From Phaeosaccion multiseriatum (taxonomy: Eukaryota; Ochrophyta, other classes), in NCBI GenBank assembly GCA_965112735.1, contig OZ218960.1:868001-932000 (forward strand): a DNA stretch of 64,000 bases. The letters are read 5' to 3'. Position 1 is the stretch's first letter. Each line of letters starts with the position of its first letter. A program made the position numbers and the translations under genes. Of this stretch, positions 27,795 through 38,500 are shown piece by piece. The notes below the pieces were generated by a model, which worked only from the letters and a program-made list of their open reading frames with translations, was not told the DNA's origin and did not search any database.

Positions 27795-30700
27795 CTACTT
27801 CTTCTCCTCCTCCTCCTCCTGGGCAGCGACTTTTGCCCCTTTACCTCCCGCCCACTTTCGAATAATCTCGTACACCACGACGGCGGCGACGGAGGCCACA
27901 TTGAGGCTGTTCTTGACGCCGAACACGGGCACCTCCACCACCGCGTCGCACAGCTCCAACACCTTCTGATCCACGCCCGTCACCTCGTTCCCAAACACCA
28001 TGGCCACGGGCCGGTCCCGGGGTAGCTCGAGCTCGAACAGGTTCACGGCAGTGGTGGTGGTCTCCAGGCAGTACACGGCGCAGCCCTCGGCACGCAGCTT
28101 GCAAATGGCGTCGGCCGTGGACTCAAAGTGCCTGCTGGGGACGGTGTCGAGGGCGCTGAAGGCCGTCTTGCGGAGCTTCTTGTCGCCGTGGCCGTTGGGG
28201 TGGGGGGACAGGCCAGTGGTCACCACCTGGGGTGAGTGCGATTCACGTGTGATTGGCCACAAGACAAGCGCATGGATGGACAGGAGGGGCAGGCGGAGTG
28301 GTGGGTGGGTCGGTGGGTGGTTTGGAGGGTGGGGCATACTCTCCCCTTCCTCGGAAAACCCTCACCTCTGCAACTCCAGCGGTGTCTGCAGTCCGGAAGA
28401 GAGAGCCGACCTGAGCAAGCGGTGCGTGCGCGCGCACGTGCGTGTGTGTGTGTGTGTGTGTGTACACAGGCGGGCCATTCGACAGGAGGGGAAGAAGGGG
28501 ATGCGTTTCGGGTCAAATTAGAGCATTTGTGGCGACGCCAGAAAAGCACGACAGCCCACTCACTGCATGCGCAAGGCCCAAGCACGTCCTCCCTCTCCCT
28601 CTCCGAGTCAGTCGCCAAGAGTGCGTCTCCTTACATTGTAGGCAGAGCGGATGTTGTCGGCCACCACCGTGATGGGGAAGGGTTTCCACTTCCTCTCCAG
28701 GGCGGACTCGAGCGCTCGGTCCTTGTTGCGCAGAGACTCAGCCCGGTCGGCATTATGCCGGCGTATTAAGAAGGCAATCTGATGAAACGCCAAAAAACGA
28801 AAGAGGAAAAAGAACGATTAGAGTAACCATTTGATTGACAGCCAGGGAAACGACAGGACGGTGTGGGAGAGAGTCAGGACGATGCGGGACAGTGTAAGGA
28901 GAAAAGGCCCACAGAGCTTGGAAAGAGGAGCGTTTCAGAAAACTCAGAGACCTAGACCTATTTCGCTTCGGGCTCAGGAGGCAACCGAAATAAGCAGCAG
29001 AAGAAGAATAGGTCATAGAGTCTCCTTGGTCACGAGCACGCAGATACGCACATACACACACACACGCACACACAGCACACGCGCACGCTCGGCCACACCT
29101 CTACACGCATCCCGGCCACTGCCATCCCCCCTCCCCTCTCCCTTGCCTGCTGCGCTGTCCTAACTGCGGCCTTCTCCACGGGCTCCGCAAAGACCTTGTC
29201 TATCTTCTTGGCACGGGGACGCACGAATGTGTTGAACGTCTTCAGAGCGCTGAGGAGAAGAGGGGAGGGGAGGGGAGGGAAGGGGGAGGGACTTATGGTT
29301 TTCTGACTCGATTCTGTGGATGCACGACAAAAGCCCCTCAGAGAGAGAAAGAGAGGGAGGGAGTGGGGAGAGAGAGAGACATCTTCGTCCTCCTCCTACT
29401 TGTCTGTACTCACCTCGTACCGAAGAACTCATCGGAGTGGCAAAGCTCTTGAGTGTCGATACCCAGCGTCTGCAGCTGGGCCTCCAGCACCGCCTGCCGC
29501 TCCACCGACAGGGCGTGAGAGGGACGGGGTCCACCCACTACGTGGCTATTCGTGCTGCCTCCTTGAGGCCCGCCGCTCCTCTCCCTGCCGTTACCACCAC
29601 TACCACTACCACTACCAGCAGCAGCAGTAACACCATCAGCACCAGCACCAGCAGCAGCAGCAGTAGTAGCAGCAGCAGCAGCAGCATTGGCTTCCCCTTC
29701 TCGGCCCTCCTTCAGCTTGTGTTCTCCCATCGCCCCCGGTACTGTTGCTGATGAGTGAGGACCATCCTCGTCATTTCGACTTGCCGGGGGGGCGTCTGCT
29801 GTAGAGGAGGAGCCGCTCCACGTTAGAAGAAAGTCGAACGTCAAGGAGCCTAACCCCCCTCCCGCTTGAGCCTTCCAGGCATGTCCACTTGACTCCGCAG
29901 CTGCACCCAAAGCCGCCGCCCCTCCCCCTCCTCCTTCTCTCGCATAACCCTCTCGGCCGCTTTCCCTTCCCCCTCTCGCTGCTTCTTCCCTTTCCCTCGC
30001 CCTTGCCCCGTCCCCTTCAGGTACAAGAGCATCATGGTCTGTTGTTGTCGTCCACGACAGGCCAATTTGCTGATCGGGGCCCAGCACAACGTTCCCTTTG
30101 CCAATGCATAGGGTGAGGGAGGGCGATGGTCTCTCGGGGCTACTCATCCAAAGGTCGACGCCTTTCCCTAGTGGCTGTAGGAGCGCCACTCCCGCACCCA
30201 CACCCTCGAGTAGAGGTGCTACAATTACACAAGCATGTAATAATGGGTGGAGGAGGGAGGGGAAAGCAATGGCAGAGGCGACAAAGGTTAGCAGTGTCCG
30301 CCAGGTGACAATACGTACCTGTGATTATATCCTAGTACTACTGGGCGGCGGCGGAAGCAACAACAGGTGGGGATACGCCGCGCCTCACCTACCTAGACTA
30401 TTGAGCAGTGGCCTTGTGATTTCTCTCCCCGTGGTGGAATCACCGGCTTCGCCTTCATCATTCGGTCGAAGGGCGATGCTCACCCTGCCCTTTTGCCAAC
30501 TCTCCATGCCGCCAAAAGCAGCGCTGGTGGTCGTCTCTGCAGCACCATTGTCGCCACTATTTGCAGAGCTTCCGGCGTGCGGTGGTGAAGAAAAAGATCG
30601 CATATCAGTCGACATTGCTGTCCTCTTCCGCCGCCGTAGACCAGTACCTAGTCTAGAGCTGTTGGCACTCCTTCCACTATGCGCATGGACTGCAAAGGCG

Positions 30701-30879
30701 CTTCCTCTACACCGATTCATGATAAGCCGTCGCACCATCATCCTCCCCTTTCCCGATCCCGTTCGAGTGGTGGAGACCGCTTGGGGAAACGAGAAGGCGG
30801 GACCACACGACAGCAATACTACTAGCGATAGTGAGGAAAGAAGATAGAGAGTTGGGCCCGACTCACCGCCCGAATGCAT
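27795..30879 (-). CDS. SpoU-family (SPOUT) RNA 2'-O-methyltransferase, copy 1, plastid-targeted
   Basis: Exons (plus coordinates): 27795-28226, 28366-28410, 28635-28778, 29147-29249, 29414-30218, 30393-30879; 672 codons. The three SpoU motifs are present: motif 1 NIRSAYNVGSLFRTADTAGV (split by an intron), motif 2 VAMVFGNEVTGV, motif 3 VPVFGVKNSLNVASVAAVVV. The fold is the trefoil-knot methyltransferase that modifies ribose 2'-OH of tRNA or rRNA using S-adenosylmethionine. The ATG at 30879 opens a signal peptide (LYLLSSLSLVVLLSC) cleaved near GPA/FSFP, followed by a basic Ser/Thr-rich stretch. That is the bipartite leader with Phe at +1 typical of heterokont plastid proteins. The unusual N-terminal domain (SWQKGRVSIALRPN, VGLLQP-type core) is shared with copy 2. 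Intron 3 uses a GC donor (CAGCAG/GCAAGG). The gene ends in a Glu/Lys tail. Confidence 0.85.
28440..28462. repeat. (GT)n run in copy-1 intron
   Basis: This is one of the few sites differing from copy 2 inside the conversion tract, where the equivalent is a longer GC/CA alternation at 42616-42650. Confidence 0.85.
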
Positions 30880-31328
30880 GGTGTTTTTTTTGTTTGGTTT
30901 TGGCACTACACCATTGTGTAAAAGCGCCTTCGCGTGGTGGTGCTTCGCGTGAATCACAGTTGGGATTGGCTCTTGGCCTCTTTGGCTTTCCCTTTTCTTC
31001 CCCACTTATTATTTTACTGTATTATCCCAATGATTTGAGATATCAAACAGTAGAGGGATCGAGAGTGAAGAAGTGTGGATGCGTGGAGCAGCGGAAGAGT
31101 TTATAACATGACTTTGTGTGTGTTCTGTCTTCGGATCCAAAGGTGAGAAGGCCAATAAATCGCCCTCTTCTCCTTAGCTTTCTCGCTCCCCACTCCTCCT
31201 GGCGCCCAAGGGCCGGCGACGAAGGGGCCTGAGTACCCCCACAGCTAAGCTCATGAGTGAAGTCAGATGCAACCTCATCCACCTCACCCCACCCATCGCC
31301 TTCGTCCCTCCCTCCCTCCCTCCCTCCC
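30880..31328. other. 5' region of SpoU copy 1 and 3' flank of recQ
   Basis: This is one of only two same-strand gene junctions in the window. It is AT-richer than its surroundings and includes a T8 run at about 30883. No gene is seen. Confidence 0.4.
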
Positions 31329-34300
31329 TCACGTCTTCTTCTGCTCCTGTCGAACCAAATCTCTGCACTTCTCATTGCAGCTCCGTATGCCGTTGAGATA
31401 CTGGGCCTTGTTGCATGCCGACAGAAAGACCTGCCCCTCTAGCTTCTCTGCGAATTGCTTGGTCGACGCAAAGCCCTCCACTTCCGACACGGCCCCCCGG
31501 GAGAGCGTTTCTAACATCTTCTCCACGTGACGAACCCTGTGCTGTACCGAGTGGCCTATTGCCTTGCCGGCCGTGTCGTCTTCTCGCAGGAGGTTCACCT
31601 GCAGGGTGCCGCCACTCTTGCCCGCTGCTCCTGCCCTCCCTGCTTCTGCTCTTGCTGCTGCTGCTGCTCCTGCTGCTGCTCCTGCTGCTCCTCCTACTAT
31701 TGCTGAAGCTGAAGCTGCGTCTGAGGCGCCCTTCTTGGTGCTGCTCTTTGAAAAGAAGCTCTGGATCGCGACTTGCTTGGGTGTTGCTTTGAGCACCTTG
31801 GTTCTAACGTCTGTACGCCGCACAATAAAACGTACACACACGAAGTGGAGGAAGGAGAGGGAAGGAGAGACAAAGAGAGACTGTCAGAGAGATAAGAGAG
31901 AGGGAGAGAGAGAGGGAGAGAGAGAAACAAGGAGAGTAAAGAAAGAGATAGAAGACGGGGGAGAGGACGAGTGGGCGTGTGCGTGTTCGAGAGAGAGACA
32001 GACTGACAGACAAAACCAAGAGAGGGAGAGAGAGAGAGAGAGGGACTGTGAGTTGGCAGGCTGCTGCCCAGCAATCATAAGGGGAAATCTCACCTTGGTG
32101 CTCAAGAGTAGTTCTGGCGACAGGCACTTTGCGTCGCTGCTTCTGCTGCTGCTCGCCCATCACTGGCGCCACAGGCCTGCCTGTGCTACTCTTGAAGCGC
32201 TTTCCCTGCCCCCCATCCGTACTGCTCCTGCTGCTCTGGTTTGCTGCAAGCAGCTCCTTGGCACTCATGAAACTGACCTTCTTCTTCGCAGCACCAGCAC
32301 CACCGACGGCGGTGGTGGACTTTGCCTTTGCCATTGCCCTTGCCTTTGCCTTTGCCACGGGAGCTGCGGACCTGGTACTGCTGGCTGCAGCAGAGACCCG
32401 TTGCTGCTCCTCCAGCTTCTCTAGCTCGTCCCACCAGTCACCTTCGCTGGCGAAACTCTCCACCCTGAGAGTGGGGTCGACTGCCGAAAAGTCTTCCTCG
32501 TTCAACGCGTCTTCGTCTTGCCCGTTGAAGCAATCCTCCTCATCCTCATCTTCTCTTCCGTACCCCGCCAGCGAAGCCCCTACCATGCCCATATCATTGT
32601 CCGCCGCTGATGACGAGGACTCCTGGTGGTATGAGTTGGGCTCCAGGAGGCCCATCTTCTTACTCTGCAAATGGGTGGCGTTGAGACCCGCGACTGTCGT
32701 ATCGCCACAACAGTCGCAGCACTTGCTCCCTCTGGGCGCCGTGGCAGGCAGTGTCTTTTGGCCAAAGTGGCTGAGAAGCGCCCGTCTGCGGCAACCTTGG
32801 CCTTCGCAGTAGGCAATCATGGCGTCCAAGCTCTGCTTCTTCTGTTCCTGCACTTTACACTCCTTCTGGACCTTTTTCGAGTCCTCCCCGTGCTCTACTT
32901 GCGCCTTGGCCACCTTCTCTTTCGCCTCCTTGTTGACGAGAAAGTGGAGTCGACTAGCGTCACGTAGACTGTAGTACAATCGATGCTGCGCTGCCTTGCC
33001 GTCCCTCCCCGCCCGACCGAGCTCTTGGTAGCACGCCTCCAGGTTCTTGGGAACATTCCAATGCACCACATACCCTACATCGGACTTGTCGATTCCCATG
33101 CCAAAGGCCAGAGTCGCACACATGATTGGGGCCTGCCCCTCCATCCATCTGGCAAAGTTGTTCTTTCGTGCGGCCTTGCTCATCTTGCCGTGATAGGCAA
33201 GGGCATGGAGACCTTGCCTCACGAGCCCTGCTGCAAGCTCCTCACACTCGGTCTGCTTCAGGGCGTAGACGATGCCAGACTTGGTCTTGTTCTGCTCCAG
33301 AAAGGCAATCAAGTCAGCCTGTCGCAAGGGGAAGAACGGAAGCAAGGAGGAAGGAGGGGAGGGATGGAAAGATGGAAGGAGGGAGGGAGGGAGGAAGAAA
33401 GGAAGGGGGAGGAAGGGAGGAAAGGGACGAAGGAAGGAAGGAGTGAGTTGGGGGCGAAGGGGTGGGAGGGAGGGGAGAGAGGTAGGACGGTCTCAGAAAG
33501 AAGCATATAGGCAAAATATAAAACAGGTAGGCAGAGGAAGGGAGGAGGGAGGCAGAGGAAGAGAGGGGCTCCGACTTATGTACCTGGGGGTCAGCGATGA
33601 GGTCGGACAGAACGACATGGAGCGATATATTGGGCCGATCAAAGCTCTCGTCGAAGAGCTTTGTCTGCTTGGAGAAGCGAAGCACCTTGGCAATATCCTT
33701 CACGACCTTCTCCGTCGCTGTAGCAGTGAGGGCAATGCAGGGGGCGTTGACGAGGACAGAGGCGCGCACAGCGCCGAGGCGTCGATAGGCTGGCCTGAGG
33801 GAGGGAGGGAGGGAGGGAGGAAGGGAAAGGAAGGACGGGGTGGTGCGCGTTGGAAAGCTCAGCAGTCGCCAGAAGGAGGGGGCGGGAAAAGGCAACGCCT
33901 CCCGCCTCCCTGGCGATAGTAACTGGGTGTGTGATAACCTATATATATATAATATATGTATACATAACGACTAGCCCCAACCCGAACCCCAAGCCAACTA
34001 ACCACGTGTCTGCTGTGCGGTTACCTGAAGTCGTGTCCGTAGCTGGAGATGCAGTGTGCCTGGACGAGGAGGAGGAGGAGGAGGGGAAGAAGGAGAAGAA
34101 GAAGAAGAAGAAGAAGAAGAAGAAGAAGAAGAAGAAGAAGAAGAAGAAGAAGAAGAAGAAGAAGAAGAAGAAGAAGAAGAAGGCGTCATTCACCACTGCT
34201 GTGACACTCTGCATGGCCATCGCCACCACCACAGTCCGAGGCTGTGAGGCCCTCGAGGCCTAACCACACATTTCCATATGACTTGCCTTTACTCCCTACT

Positions 34301-35170
34301 CACTTCGTCAATGGCAATCAAGCTGACTAATTTCTTGGCGTCCAAGTTTCGAAGGGCCTGTCCGAGTCTCTTAGACGCACTTAGCATCTCAGGGGTGGTG
34401 AACAGGAGCTTGGTCCTGGGCTTGCCCTCCTTTCTCTCCAGATCACTGAAAATGTCTTGTTGCTCCCTCTTTGGTATGGAGGAGTTCAACGCTTGCGTGG
34501 TTAAGCCCTTCGCCCGGAGGGAGGTCACCTATGGTACACCGTAAAGGACGGGAATACAGCGTAAGAAAGGGGGTCAGCCGAGACCGGAGGAGAGCGGCGT
34601 GCATGCAACACGCTCATTGGCGAAGCGTCCTGTAGAGTGGAAAGACGTTGATAACCCTTCCCTTTTGTCTCCACCCCCCTCCTGACTCACCTGATCCTGT
34701 ATGAGAGCAATCAGCGGCGACACCACAATGGCAACTCCCTCCAGAGCCAAGGCGGGAGCCTGGTAGCACACAGACTTGCCGCGTCCCGTGGGGAGCAGGG
34801 CGAAGACGTCTCTGCCGTTCATCAGCTCCATGCAGATGGCCTGCTGATGGCTCCTGAACGATTCGTGGCCATGCCTACGAAGCGCGGCGAGCAGCAGCTC
34901 CACCTGGGCTTCCTGAGAGCGGTTAGCAACAGCTCCACTCTGCGCACTACCCGCAATCAACCCTTGCCCTTGCCCTTGCACCTGGCTTCCTACGTATCCC
35001 CTGCTCAAGCGGGGTTCCCCTCCCTCAGCGAAGTTGGCCTTCCCCTGCTTCTCCGTCTTCTTCCTTCTCTTTTCCCGTTGGGGTTCCAGCCGAGAAGGCG
35101 GAGCGGGGATTGGCCTCTTCCCAGGGGTAGCAGCGGAAAAAATCGCCGCCAATCCCTTAGCAGAAGCCAT
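31329..35170 (-). CDS. recQ: RecQ-family ATP-dependent DNA helicase
   Basis: Exons (plus coordinates): 31329-31810, 32094-33318, 33584-33794, 34025-34059, 34304-34528, 34691-35170; 886 codons. It is a 3'-5' helicase of recombination and replication-fork repair. Visible motifs in order: motif 0 (FRSHQQAI), Walker A LLPTGRGKS (Lys132), Ia VVSPLIALIQDQV, DEAH at about 234-237, the RecQ aromatic-rich loop AHCISSYGHDFR, motif III ALTATAT, IV GIVYALKQTECEELA, V ATLAFGMGIDKSDV and VI CYQELGRAGRDG. A Zn-binding RQC-type cluster follows (MIAYCEGQGCRRR ... SKCCDCCGD). The aromatic loop is carried by a 35-nt microexon (34025-34059). Its loop has Tyr where most RecQ proteins have Trp (SSYGHD versus SxWGHD). 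The C-terminus (VAIQSFFSKS, Ala-rich) is low-complexity. The gene is head-to-head with the ZZ-finger gene, 183 bp apart. Confidence 0.92.
34086..34183. repeat. (GAA)n trinucleotide run
   Basis: About 32 GAA units lie 27 bases upstream (gene sense) of the 35-nt recQ microexon and form a CTT-rich polypyrimidine tract before its 3' splice site. Confidence 0.95.
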
Positions 35171-35353
35171 GCCCAGCTCTATAGCCCGGAAGTACCTCTG
35201 ACACCCCTCCTCCTCCTCCCTTTTGCAGCGACGCAGACGCGGGAATGAGTGATCGAGTGGTTATACGGACTTGCTTGTCACAGATGGCTCCCTCAAACGC
35301 CCTTCATCATTTCCCTTCATCTCCCCTTCCTTGCAACTGCGGCGACCGCAAAT
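35171..35353. promoter_or_regulatory. 183-bp bidirectional promoter region
   Basis: This spacer lies between the recQ ATG (-) and the F-box-like/ZZ-finger ATG (+). No diagnostic core element is seen. Confidence 0.45.
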
Positions 35354-36062
35354 ATGAGCCTCCTGGATATGGAGTGGCTGCCCAGCCTGCTTATCTCGTA
35401 CCTACTGCCTTCAGGTTTGCATTGGGAAGGACCGCATTCACACCACTTGTTTTCTTCTCAACTCCTTCTCCTCCCTCCCTCAACCCGCTCAGATCTCGTC
35501 AGCATTTCTCTTTCCTCGACGGAGGGCTACCAGCGCTTCTACACTCAGCGAGGGTGGAGCATCCTTCGACGCGCTGTAGGAGGGGGGGCGGCAGGAGAGG
35601 GAGGACAAGGGGGCCGCCGAGGCGGCGGCAAAGGTGAGAAGACCTTCTCCCCCTTTGTGTCTCGTACCTACACTCTGCTACACCCGCTCATCGAGCTCAA
35701 GTCTCCCTCATTCCTCTGTGCTCCTCCCCTTCCATCTGATGCCCCGCAGGCCGCGGAAAGAAGTCGGAGAGGCAGCAGCAGGTGCAGCTTCGGGGTCTTC
35801 ACCGCTGGTGGGCGGATGAGATGCGCCAGCGTAGACAGGCGCTTCTGGCTAGGCATGTCTCGGGTAAGAGCGTCCTCGAAGGCCGAAAGGAAGGGAGCAG
35901 GATTCTTTGGTGGGGAGAAGATCCGTTTTCAAGGGATGGGTGGTGCAAAAAGCTCGCCTGACAAACCAAAGGGGTGGGGGGTGTATACCAGCCTTGACTT
36001 GGAGACCTTTGGATGTGCCCCGCCGTCATGCCGCCTTTTTGCTCTTCTGTGATACCTCTGTT

Positions 36063-36098
<36 letters not shown>

Positions 36099-36418
36099 TG
36101 CGTGCGTGCGCAGACTGCAGACAGGCCGAGCGACAGTTTCTCCTCTTGACCGCAGCGGACACCCTGAGCTGGCACCGCAAACAGCTCCAGCAGCACCGAC
36201 AAACCACGACCACGTGTTCCCACGACGGCATTCGCCTTTATCTCACGCGCGGAGGACTCCCACCGAATGCTCCTCGTGACAACGCGTATCTAGGGAGTAG
36301 CGGCCGCAGTGCAGGTGCGAATTGTAGGCTGCTCCACCCCGGGGAGAGCTGCGCTGCCTGTGGACAGGCCATCCAGGGCCTGCGTTACCGTTGCGCACTC
36401 TGTCAACAGCAGCAGCAA

Positions 36419-36450
<32 letters not shown>

Positions 36451-36999
36451 GCACACACAGCAGTGTGTGGTACAACAGCCTTCTCGTGGTGTCGTAGACA
36501 ACGACGACAGCAGCAGCAGCAGCAGCAGCAGCAGTAGCACCGCCGCGCACCGGGTAGTGAAGGGTAAACAGCAGAAGGACATGGGCGGAAGAAGCCGGCG
36601 GGCCAGGAGAGCCTCGGGCAGCAGCAGTAGGAGCAGCAGCAGCAGCAGCAGCTATTGCGAGCCTTGCTTCCGCTCCGGGAAGGCCCGGGGTCACTGGCGG
36701 CATCCGTTCGTGGCTCTACCCCCGGGCTTTGCCAGCCCCCAGTTGGGGCGTGAGACCCAATACCAGGCCATGTGAGTGAGTGAGTGAGTGAGTGAGTGAG
36801 TGAGTGAGTGAGTGAGTGAGTGAGTGAGTGAGCGAGGGAGGGAGGGAGAATGAGGCATGGGACACACCGCACCTGGGCGCGGTTGTTCCCTCTCCGCTCT
36901 CTCTCTCTCTGGCATGTTCGCATTTATTCCCATGGCATGCCCATCTCCATGACACTTGTGGTTAGTCTAGGCACTTCTCAGCTGCCACCTCTCTCATCC

Positions 37000-37057
<58 letters not shown>

Positions 37058-37455
37058 GCCACTGCTCCTACTTGTTCCGCGCTTGACTCCTCTCTCAACG
37101 TACTTCTCCTTTCAGCTGCCCCGACTGTGTGTCCGGCTGCGTGGTCATCGTCCGTCCGCTAAAGGCGTGGGAATCTCCTCAGCTGCCGGCGGCGGGCGCA
37201 ACAGCTGCCAAGGCCAAGACGAGGCAAGGCTGCTGGCCTAGTGGACCATCATCATCATCGTCGTCATCACCATCGCCTTCTCCTGCTTCTCCTCCTCCTT
37301 CGCCCTCGCCTCCTCCTGTGCCCTTGTGGCTGAGGGCCAACCCGCGACTTGACCTCCCGCTGTCCATGCGCTTCGTGGCTTTTGTGGCCACCTCCCAGGT
37401 CAGGCATCGCCTCGCTGATGCGTCTGGCAAAGATCTCGCCTATGGCCATGGCTGA
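35354..37455 (+). CDS. F-box-like protein with interrupted ZZ zinc finger
   Basis: Exons: 35354-35414, 35493-35633, 35750-35863, 36114-36771, 37116-37455; 438 codons including stop. Residues 1-45 (LPSLLISYLLPSDLVSISL) fit an F-box-like helix pair, suggesting an SCF ubiquitin-ligase adaptor. Residues 180-303 hold a ZZ-type zinc finger: Cys185/Cys188, Cys199/Cys202, then Cys287/Cys290 (YCEPCF) and His299/His302. Normally only about five residues separate the second and third Cys pairs. Here about 84 do, encoded by CAG and AGC runs (16 Gln, then Ser, then RSRRARR). A further CxxC follows in the last exon (CPDCVSGC). The protein ends VRHRLADASGKDLAYGHG. The intron after 36771 starts as (GTGA)n. 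The F-box call is tentative; the ZZ call is firm. Confidence 0.75.
36406..36450. repeat. (CAG/CAA)n coding run inside the ZZ finger
   Basis: It encodes 16 consecutive Gln residues between the metal-binding Cys pairs of the ZZ domain. AGC runs for Ser follow at about 36511-36537 and 36620-36650. Confidence 0.95.
36772..36848. repeat. (GTGA)n array forming the 5' end of an intron
   Basis: The donor GTGAGT of the intron 36772-37115 is repeated about 15 times in tandem directly from the exon edge. Confidence 0.95.
37003..37056. repeat. (CTG)n run in intron
   Basis: About 17 CTG units lie upstream of the 3' splice site at 37115. Confidence 0.95.
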
Positions 37456-38500
37456 TGGAGGTGCAGCAGCCTCGCTTTTTTCTTCCTCTCCCTTTAACAC
37501 TCGATTTCCATTAAATAGAGAGAGTAGACTATATATATAATTGCAATAAGAAGAGAGCGATTGACATGTAGACTTTCATAGTGTTGCCTTGTGTACCCCT
37601 CGGAAGTAAGAGCTCCAAGGCCGCCTTGAAGGATCAAGACAATAGACATGACCGCGCTGCCCTCTCTTTGAACATGTTGGGGTGTGACACAGGGCCCAAT
37701 TCCAACCACTGCAGCTTTGCGCTTGCACGAAAGTCATGGAGCCTCGGCTCGTCCGAGGTAGGTCGACAGAGCATACCTACCAACCCACCAACCTTACCCC
37801 CTGCCCAGGGGAGGGGAGAACAAAGGGGGTGAGCCAGCACCACCACAGCATCACCACAGTACCACCACAGCGGACGGTTCGTTGCCTTCCACCCGTCTGT
37901 CGCTAGTGTGCCTCTCGTGTAGCTCGGCGACCCACAAGCATTAAAGTAGGTCCTCTCTAGTCCTTGATCTTGGCTCCATGTCCGTTGCTGGCGGGGCTCT
38001 CGTGTGGGTCGGCGACCGACGAGGACTCACATGACCACACAAAAAACAGAGGACGTACTTTGAAAAACCCTCCGAGCCTGCCTCAACGCTCCTCATCCCA
38101 CTGCCACCCACGCGCCCACAGAGAGGGGAGAGCTGCAAGCTGATAGGTACGCACCCCTCTCCCCTCCTTCAGTGCCGCCGATTCACAGCCGACTTCATGT
38201 ACGTGCGCGCGTGCGTGCGTGCGTGCGTGCGCGCCGTGCAGCAGCGGCAGGTACCGTGTGGTCGCATTGTGTGCGTTTTGGCAACGCTTCCCTTCGCAAG
38301 ATCTGGCCTCATGTGGATAATGTCAACATCCCCCACCTATCTGCCCAACCCAACGAAGTTACTCCAGAGCAGTCCTCCTCTCGCATCCATGCAGTCCACC
38401 CCCCTCCTTCCTGACCACCCTTTCAGGGCCCTTTGCTGTGATGGAGCTTCGCTGACTGCTGCTGCGACTGCCCCCCCCCTCATGAGGAAGGGGAGGAGAC
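37456..38500. other. Convergent intergenic region without a supported gene
   Basis: This is a 1-kb stretch between the 3' ends of the ZZ-finger and thioredoxin genes. It has a short CACCACAG repeat (about 37840-37872), two copies of a CTCGTGTGGGTCGGCGACC-like element (about 37915-37935 and 37998-38020) and a GTGC run (about 38200-38235). The open frames do not resemble known proteins. Confidence 0.4.

Noticed and set aside
34180-34250. Degenerate RecQ loop near GCAGAGTGTCACAGCAGTGG
   Set aside because: At first it seemed a mutated AHCVSQWGHDF, but the intact microexon at 34025-34059 fits phase and motif fully.
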